From Amyelois transitella (Eukaryota; Arthropoda; Insecta; Lepidoptera; Pyralidae): a stretch of DNA of 64,000 nt. A program made the translations under genes and the position numbers. Positions 60,001-64,000 of the stretch are shown here, in pieces (position 1 is the first letter of the stretch; each line of letters begins with the position of its first letter). The notes beneath the pieces were generated by a model that searched no databases, was not told the origin of the DNA, and saw only the letters and a program-made list of their open reading frames with translations. Where the stretch lies: the NCBI RefSeq assembly GCF_032362555.1, contig NC_083528.1, positions 6,572,001 through 6,636,000 of the forward strand, written 5' to 3'.

Positions 60001-62248
60001 CAGAGATGGCGCTGATATAGTTTCTTAAAACGCGGTTTTTTTAAAATGTTTATATATCTTGGGAATCGAGCTTTTCACGAACCTAGGACCTTGATAAATC
60101 GATTCCTTGAGCCGAAAAGCCCCTAATCTGTAACTTTCATGAAAATCCTTGGAGCCGTTTCAGAGATCCTGATTATATATATACAAGAATTGCTCGTTTA
60201 AATATATTAGATAGATACATATGTACAAATGTCCCGTATGTACGTACAAAGAATAGACTCAGGTGATGTAGATTGAACTAATTAATTAATTATACATTAT
60301 ACAATACGCAACTTGATGCCAAGCGGTCTGGCGGAGGTCGTTCGGCAGCGAGTCGTGACATAAATCTGTACAGACAGCAACACAGGAAATTGCGCATCGA
60401 TACATACATAACGCCTCTTTCCCGGAGGGGTAGACAGAGACTACCTCTTTCCACTTGCCACGATCTCTGCACACTTCCTTCGCCGTTCATATTGACTTTA
60501 TAGTGTCTACACCTTTTGACTCATCTATAGCATCTTACTCTTCAGCTTTATAATTATAATATATAATATTAATTATAAAGCTGAAGAGTTTGTTTGTTTA
60601 TTTGTTTCAACGCGCTAATCTCAGGAACTTCTGGTTCGAATTGAAAAATTATTTTTGCGTTGAATAGACCATTTATCGAGGAAGGCTTGAGGCTATATAA
60701 TATCAAGCTGCAACTATAAGGAGCAAAGATATAATGGAAAATGTGAAAAACTAAACGGAGAAAATTATTCATCCTTGAGGGCTTCAATGATGCCATTCCA
60801 TGCGGACGAAGTTGCGGGCACAGCTAGTTATCTATAAGTTTGATAGTGTATGTATCACTGCGTTATTTAATTTGATCGTCATCGTATTGCGTGATTTAAT
60901 TGATAAATACAATGAAATAGTATATTTTTAAAAGATAATTATTATCGTATTGTCGTAAAAAGCGACAGGTTGCTAGTATGTCGCCTAAAAGAAGAATCCC
61001 AAGTTTATAAGCCTAAGGGATTGGGAAACATCTGAACGTGGCCTATCAGTCTTGTCAAGACTGTTGGCTTTTTTTGCCTTGCAAGGGATATTGACCTGAT
61101 TGTACGTATAAAAAAAAATTAATATATACGGGACAAATTACAGATTGAGTTAGCCTCGAAGTAAGTTCGAAACTTGTGTTACGAGATACTAACCCAACAA
61201 TACTATCACTACATAGTATAAAACAAAGTCGCTATTTTAGTCTGTATGCTTAAATCTTTAAAATTACGCAACTGATTTTGATGCGGTTTTTTGTAACAGG
61301 TAGAGTGATTCAAGAGGAAGGTTTTTATGTATAATTTTGCACCCGTGCGAAGCCGGGGCGGGTCGCTAGTATTTTATAATAAATACTTTATAGATAAACA
61401 TCCAAGACCCAGGCCAATGTATGTATGTACATTTGAGATAATCTGCCACGCAATGGATTGGCGTGATTGTATGTATGTATGTTTCTACATACATACATAT
61501 CTACATATAATCACGTCTATATCCCTTGCGGGGTAGACAGAGCCAACAGTCTTGAAAACACTGTATGTTTCTACATTTGAAATATTTGATTCCCCTTTTT
61601 TTTCAGATCTTTCGAACATCTTCGAATCATTCCTGCCTCAGCTGCTGACGTACCCCAACCCCATTGACCCTCTGAACGGGGACGCGGCGGCCATGTACCT
61701 GCACAAGCCGGAGGAGTACAAGAAAAAAGTCTCAGGTACATTCCCGATTTGTATATACATACATACATACATAAAATCACGCCTCTTTCCCGGGGGTAGG
61801 CAGAGACTACCTCTTTCCACTTGCCACGATCTCTGCGTATTTCCTTCGCTTCATCCACATTCATAACTCTCTTCATGCAAGCTCGGCGGTTTCGGGTACT
61901 TTTGACCTGACCCTTTACCAGGACGTCCTTAATTTGTACAACGATTTGTATATTTTTTAATTAATTATTATAAGCTTTTTCACACTGGTCAGCGATTCGA
62001 TTGCCAATGCTCTTAATACCTGTATATTTTTTTTCTCAAACTATAAAAAAACAATTTCAGATTACGTCCGAAGATTCGCGACCGAGGAGGCGCTCCTGGA
62101 GAAGGACGCGGTGACGGGCATGGGCGGCGCCACCCCCGCCTCGTCCGGCACCAAGGCCGCCAACGGCACGGCCAACAACAACGCCAGCGACACAGAGAGC
62201 TCCATGAGCGATTTTAGCGACGACGAAGCCCAAGACATGGAATTATAA
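51008..62248 (+). CDS. Ube2h: E2 ubiquitin-conjugating enzyme UBE2H, 5 exons, 204 aa (gene span)
   Basis: Carries activated ubiquitin on a catalytic cysteine and works with E3 ligases; family members act with the CTLH/GID ligase. Exons: 51008-51060, 56369-56445, 58485-58652, 61607-61735, 62061-62248, 615 nt in total, all GT/AG and in phase. The N-terminus [18 protein letters not shown] is characteristic. The UBC fold contains [18 protein letters not shown] with the active Cys87, and [10 protein letters not shown] upstream. The acidic tail ends [17 protein letters not shown], the usual ending for this family; the Ala/Gly/Asn-rich stretch before it (about 160-185) makes the protein longer than the 183-aa human enzyme. 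Intron 3 contains two broken copies of exon 3. Confidence 0.96.
51738..51797 (+). mobile_element. (TATG)-tailed LINE, very short fragment
   Basis: GAAAGAGGCGTGATTTTATG followed by four TATG units, in UBE2H intron 1. Confidence 0.6.
52375..52500. repeat. GCGCGATAAAAACGGCG family, diverged copy
   Basis: GGCATGGCATGTGAGTC and GCACGTGCCATGAGTG form the ends; the CpG-rich core has decayed. Confidence 0.5.
53195..53285. repeat. Interspersed repeat, CCAATCCAGGATC family, partial
   Basis: CCCGGGCTCCTCTCCAGAG and GGACTAAAGCCAGGAGGAAG. Confidence 0.5.
53555..53745 (-). mobile_element. (TATG)-tailed LINE, 3' end fragment
   Basis: About 190 bp of the ORF2 end; the tail itself is lost at the low end. 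Confidence 0.7.
53812..54045 (+). mobile_element. SINE-like repeat, full length minus tail
   Basis: Head GCCGTGTGGATCCCGGC; ends GATATAGATGTGATTAAATT without TATG units. Confidence 0.75.
54100..54203 (-). mobile_element. Helitron (TCTATACT type), 5' fragment with inverted end
   Basis: CTCAGGAACTACTGGTTGAA is followed at once by its own reverse complement, giving a short hairpin. Confidence 0.7.
54497..54756 (+). mobile_element. SINE-like repeat, full length
   Basis: Complete, tail interrupted (TATAGGTATGTAGGTATG). Confidence 0.8.
55018..55098. repeat. Interspersed repeat, CCAATCCAGGATC family, partial
   Basis: GATCCTGGATCGGGTGAGTC and CTGACCTCCGCAACCTTTGC. Confidence 0.5.
55243..55498 (+). 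mobile_element. SINE-like repeat, full length
   Basis: Head preceded by a duplicated GTGCC; otherwise near consensus. Confidence 0.8.
55610..55702. repeat. GCGCGATAAAAACGGCG family, copy
   Basis: TAACATGGTACGCGCGACG and ATCGCGCGATAAAGTAACG, then GAAAAGGGACAGCGATAG. Confidence 0.65.
55890..56168. mobile_element. Inverted pair of SINE-like copies
   Basis: Antisense 55890-56047 joined to sense 56048-56168, with both tails outside. Confidence 0.75.
56369..56445 (+). CDS. Ube2h: UBE2H exon 2
   Basis: Residues 18-43: [18 protein letters not shown] then VKFFGPPG. Acceptor TAAATCCCAG, donor GTGAGT. Forms the first strands of the UBC fold. Confidence 0.95.
56537..56832 (-). mobile_element. (TATG)-tailed LINE, longest 3' fragment
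   Basis: Best-preserved copy of this family. The minus strand reads [37 protein letters not shown] and [17 protein letters not shown], the known C-terminal end of an insect LINE ORF2. Confidence 0.85.
56905..57169 (+). mobile_element. Helitron (TCTATACT type), full length 265 bp
   Basis: A-TCTATACTTAATATTATAAAGC ... CCGGCACAGCTAG-T. Lies in UBE2H intron 2. Confidence 0.88.
57549..57725. mobile_element. Related LINE 3' UTR copy
   Basis: Contains TTTTGGTTTCACAACATTGG, TTGACGTCAAATAAAT and CTACAGCATTTTCTTCAATA in the same order as the other two copies. Confidence 0.6.
57947..58447. mobile_element. Tail-to-tail inverted pair of full SINE-like copies
   Basis: Sense 57947-58200 and antisense 58211-58447 make an almost 500-bp palindrome immediately before UBE2H exon 3. 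Confidence 0.85.
58485..58652 (+). CDS. Ube2h: UBE2H exon 3 with catalytic Cys87
   Basis: Residues 44-99: [56 protein letters not shown]. Acceptor ATATTTACAG, donor GTGAGT. An inverted pair of SINE-like copies (57947-58447) ends 37 bp before the acceptor. Confidence 0.96.
58664..58764 (-). mobile_element. (TATG)-tailed LINE end between UBE2H exon 3 and its first broken copy
   Basis: Runs from (ACAT)n to GCTTCAT, where it joins exon sequence at a CAT shared by both. Confidence 0.8.
58765..58845 (+). pseudogene. Broken copy of UBE2H exon 3, copy 1
   Basis: About 80 bp matching the middle of exon 3 (from CATTACCCC to GGCACCGT), with substitutions in the SPS codons and at GTTTCC. It starts directly after a LINE tail that stops at GCTTCAT and runs into (ACAT)n. 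There is no acceptor and the copy ends before the cysteine codon. Confidence 0.9.
58846..58960 (-). mobile_element. (TATG)-tailed LINE end between the two broken exon copies
   Basis: Nearly the same as 58664-58764, including the rarer CCCGGAGCGGTAGGTAGAG variant, showing that LINE end and exon fragment were copied together. Confidence 0.8.
58961..59080 (+). pseudogene. Broken copy of UBE2H exon 3, copy 2, with a splice donor
   Basis: About 120 bp matching the second part of exon 3, including the Cys codon and the exon end, followed by GTAAGA as donor. A 4-bp CTAC insertion after GTGTAC shifts the frame. No acceptor is visible; the sequence before it is a LINE tail ending GCTTCATTG. Confidence 0.9.
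59098..59155 (+). mobile_element. SINE-like repeat, 3' fragment
   Basis: GGCTCTGTCTACCCCGCAAG to its tail, starting 17 bp after the donor of the second broken exon copy. Confidence 0.7.
59155..59300 (-). mobile_element. (TATG)-tailed LINE, 3' end fragment
   Basis: A normal copy (CCCGGAGGGGTAGGCGGAG) reaching CAAGCTCGGCGGTT, so different from the two GAGCGG copies before it. Confidence 0.75.
59355..59605 (-). mobile_element. SINE-like repeat, nearly full length
   Basis: Tail units lost, head GGTGCCGGGAACCATAC. Confidence 0.75.
59728..59962 (+). mobile_element. tRNA-derived SINE, full length
   Basis: Intact A and B boxes (GTGGCGCAGCGGTT, GGGTTCGAATCCC) and complete body. Confidence 0.88.
59968..60215 (+). 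mobile_element. Interspersed repeat starting TAGTACCCGGTTGACC
   Basis: Contains CGAGCTTTGCTCGGTC hairpin, CCTTGGAGCCGTTTCAGAGA and ends ACAAGAATTGCTCGTTTAAA. It looks like a known insect repeat type but has no second copy here, so the class is uncertain. Confidence 0.45.
60398..60486 (-). mobile_element. (TATG)-tailed LINE, 3' end fragment
   Basis: CGCCTCTTTCCCGGAGGGGT to CACACTTCCTTCGC, in UBE2H intron 3. Confidence 0.7.
60540..60827 (+). mobile_element. Helitron (TCTATACT type) with inverted 5' end
   Basis: The 5' region starts with TCTTCAGCTTTATAATTATA, an inverted copy of its own start; 3' end GGGCACAGCTAG is intact. Confidence 0.8.
60955..61112. mobile_element. Rearranged SINE-like fragments
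   Basis: Antisense body piece (60960-61018) followed by a sense 3' piece (61025-61112). Confidence 0.6.
61125..61425 (-). mobile_element. tRNA-derived SINE fragment carrying a Helitron insertion
   Basis: Body only, split at 61206-61369; the tRNA-like head is missing. Confidence 0.8.
61206..61369 (+). mobile_element. Short Helitron (TCACTACATAG type)
   Basis: Same ends and A/T flanks as 40498-40681, but lacks TCTGTTTG and a short A/T stretch near the 3' end. Confidence 0.85.
61488..61562 (-). mobile_element. SINE-like repeat, 3' fragment
   Basis: Tail plus about 50 bp; ends 45 bp before the acceptor of UBE2H exon 4. Confidence 0.65.
61607..61735 (+). CDS. Ube2h: UBE2H exon 4
   Basis: Residues 100-142: [18 protein letters not shown] then [20 protein letters not shown]. 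Acceptor is a strong T-run ending CAG, donor GTACAT. Confidence 0.95.
61752..61935 (-). mobile_element. (TATG)-tailed LINE, 3' end fragment
   Basis: Begins 17 bp after the donor of UBE2H exon 4 and reaches CAGGACGTCCTTAATTTG. Confidence 0.75.
62061..62248 (+). CDS. Ube2h: UBE2H exon 5 (last), acidic tail
   Basis: Residues 143-204: [18 protein letters not shown], a Gly/Ala/Thr/Asn-rich spacer and [15 protein letters not shown], stop TAA at 62246. Acceptor AATTTCAG. The spacer is GC-rich compared with its surroundings. Confidence 0.95.
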
Positions 62249-63370
62249 CGCAAAATAATAGTAGAGGCCGCTCGCTCACTCACCACTGCCGTTGTTTAAT
62301 GTGGGTCGTCTGTGTTTTGTCTATGGTCTCTGGCTGTGTGTTCGTTGGTCCCTTTGCTCCGATATAGCTGTGACAGTGACGTTTGGTTGTTGTTGTTTTT
62401 TTTTTGTTTCAAATAATGAACAGGACTTTTTTGGAACTGGCTGGAAGGTTTTCAAAGAGATGTAACGCCCGATTTGACAATGCGTTTTGATTTAGAGTAT
62501 TAGGCTTTTTTTAAATTATTACTATTATAACTTCTTAAAATCTGTTTTGATTTAGCTTTGAAGCAGATTTAATAACACTAGCAATAGAAATAAATATGAA
62601 ACACTCGACGCAGTCTATACAATCTTAATATTACCTCATTATTCTTTCTGAATATGAATTCATTTTGTGATATCAAAGGATATCAGTCTTTTCAAGACTG
62701 ATGGCTCTGTCTACCCCGCAAGGGATATAGACGTGATTATGTGTACTTATGTATATCAAAGGCTCTAAAAGTGTCGGAGATATGAGCTATCAAAATTGTG
62801 AAAACCCAGTGGGACTAGTGGGATAGACGGAAATAGTAGCTTCATAAATATATATTCATCTAACTCATTTCCTTGTTAGGCTAACTGTTAACTATGAGTT
62901 TCGGATCTTAAACTAGAGACCATAGATAATAAATATATATATAAAGCTATATGATATATATCTATAACAAAGTACAGATGTCGTGTTTGCTGCCACACAA
63001 ATGTGATTCTAAAACAGATTATATTTTATGGACCACTAAAGCCAATTTTTAGATTAGAAATTGAAGATTTACTGCTCGGAGAGATAAAATTTATAGGCAG
63101 CGAACATGGCGAAGAGTGAGAAACATCGATGAATTGAAATCGGATTATTTAATAATCATTAAATTCGTGTTTTGAAAAGTCTTTAGATGGATTCTACGGA
63201 GTGCCACAAACGCTTGGACATTTGTTTTGTTTGAATCGTGGATAACACGATAAATGCGACAGTATAATTACATCTGTTTAATTTTTGGCTTTCCATAATT
63301 TTTTTTGGCCAAGTTTAGTCAGAAACATTCGAGTAAATTCTCAAATGGTTTTATTTTTCTACTAACTATA
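62249..63370 (+). other. UBE2H 3' UTR and downstream sequence
   Basis: No coding potential. AATAAA occurs at 62589 and 62928, either of which could be the polyadenylation signal. A short 3' SINE-like fragment (62678-62750) lies between them. Confidence 0.5.
62678..62752 (+). mobile_element. SINE-like repeat, 3' fragment in UBE2H 3' UTR region
   Basis: TATCAGTCTTTTCAAGACTG to GACGTGATTATGTG. Confidence 0.65.
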
Positions 63371-63700
63371 AAAGAAGAAGTAAATACATATATTTTCATG
63401 AAAATTGAGATGTTTTCAAATGAAAATTACTACACTCTGTGACAGTTTACTTTTACGAAGTTTTTTTTTCAAGGATTTTAAAAGTACCTACAATGAAACA
63501 AAGAATAGTTTACAACCTTTCGTTTTCGTCTTTGATAAGAAGGTGATACGCTTTCCTATGTGGCCCACTTTTAAAATACCTACTTGAGAAAAAAAACTTC
63601 GTGAAAGTAAAATGTCTATAGAGTGTAGTAACTTTCATTCGAAAACATCAAAATTTTCATGAAAATATATATATATTTACTTTCTTTCTTTCTTTGAAAA
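63371..63700. mobile_element. Foldback element with roughly 100-115-bp inverted arms
   Basis: ATATTTTCATGAAAATTGAG through TTACTTTTACGAAGTTTTTT recurs inverted from 63587 to 63696 with scattered changes. The centre of about 100 bp carries no motif I recognise. Confidence 0.85.
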
Positions 63701-64000
63701 TATAATTCAAGTTCTCAGGGCATAGACGGAGACTATTGTCCTATCCAAAACTTCATATAATTGTGTCTTTTGCGTTTGTGACAACTGTCGAATAATTATA
63801 GTCGGTGTGTTTATGGAAAGTGTTATAGTAGGTTCGTGTACGGCTTGTCTGTTTTAGTGTTTACGCTTAAACTTAGCAGCAATACGATAAGAAAAACGTG
63901 TTCACGGTAAGAGTTCGGAAAGTTAGTAACGATAGTTGGCTTTGAATTCGAGATTGAGAAATTAACGTAGGCTATATTAAATATAAATGGACATTTAAAC

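Noticed and set aside
62062..62286. Minus-strand ORF across the last UBE2H exon
   Set aside because: Complement of a real coding exon with family-level support on the plus strand.

Overview
The window is nuclear DNA from an insect, most probably a moth or butterfly. It holds three intron-rich genes in a dense field of interspersed repeats: short Helitrons of the TC...CTAG type, two SINE-like families, LINE tails ending in (TATG)n, MITEs, a mariner and a BEL/Pao element. All three coding sequences could be rebuilt from splice sites, and each exon chain closes in frame. They are: a 12-finger C2H2 zinc-finger protein (minus strand, 12 exons, 599 aa, 26029 to 5107); the SH2-SH3-SH3 adaptor Crk (minus strand, 7 exons, 276 aa, 50244 to 30625); and the E2 ubiquitin-conjugating enzyme UBE2H (plus strand, 5 exons, 204 aa, 51008 to 62248). 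Crk and UBE2H are divergent, with 763 bp between their start codons, and probably share a promoter region.

Layout. 1-5106: intergenic repeats below the zinc-finger gene. 5107-26029: the zinc-finger gene; its roughly 9-kb first intron carries a BEL/Pao element (17990-24071, identical 160-bp LTRs, 5-bp target duplication, RT/RNase H region deleted) with a 5'-truncated LINE nested in its integrase, plus a 1.4-kb DNA transposon with long inverted termini (24106-25543). 26030-30624: AT-rich intergenic DNA and possible Crk 3' UTR. 30625-50244: Crk; one intron carries a mariner with an uninterrupted transposase ORF, and the 12.7-kb first intron carries an almost complete LINE (about 42546-47218) broken by one frameshift in an A8 tract. 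51008-62248: UBE2H, then its 3' UTR and a foldback element near 63.5 kb.

The most unusual feature is shared by all three unrelated genes: the 3' part of an exon, with its 5' splice site and some intron, has been copied into the downstream intron. In the zinc-finger gene it forms a 177-bp array of about 9.2 apparently identical copies (9586-11213). In Crk it forms a roughly 135-bp array of five diverged copies (36680-37352). In UBE2H two fragments of the catalytic-cysteine exon alternate with LINE tails (58765-59080). The zinc-finger gene also has a dead extra copy of another exon (14507-14697). Assembly error is a live alternative for the identical array but not for the diverged copies. I found no functional tRNA, rRNA or CRISPR array.
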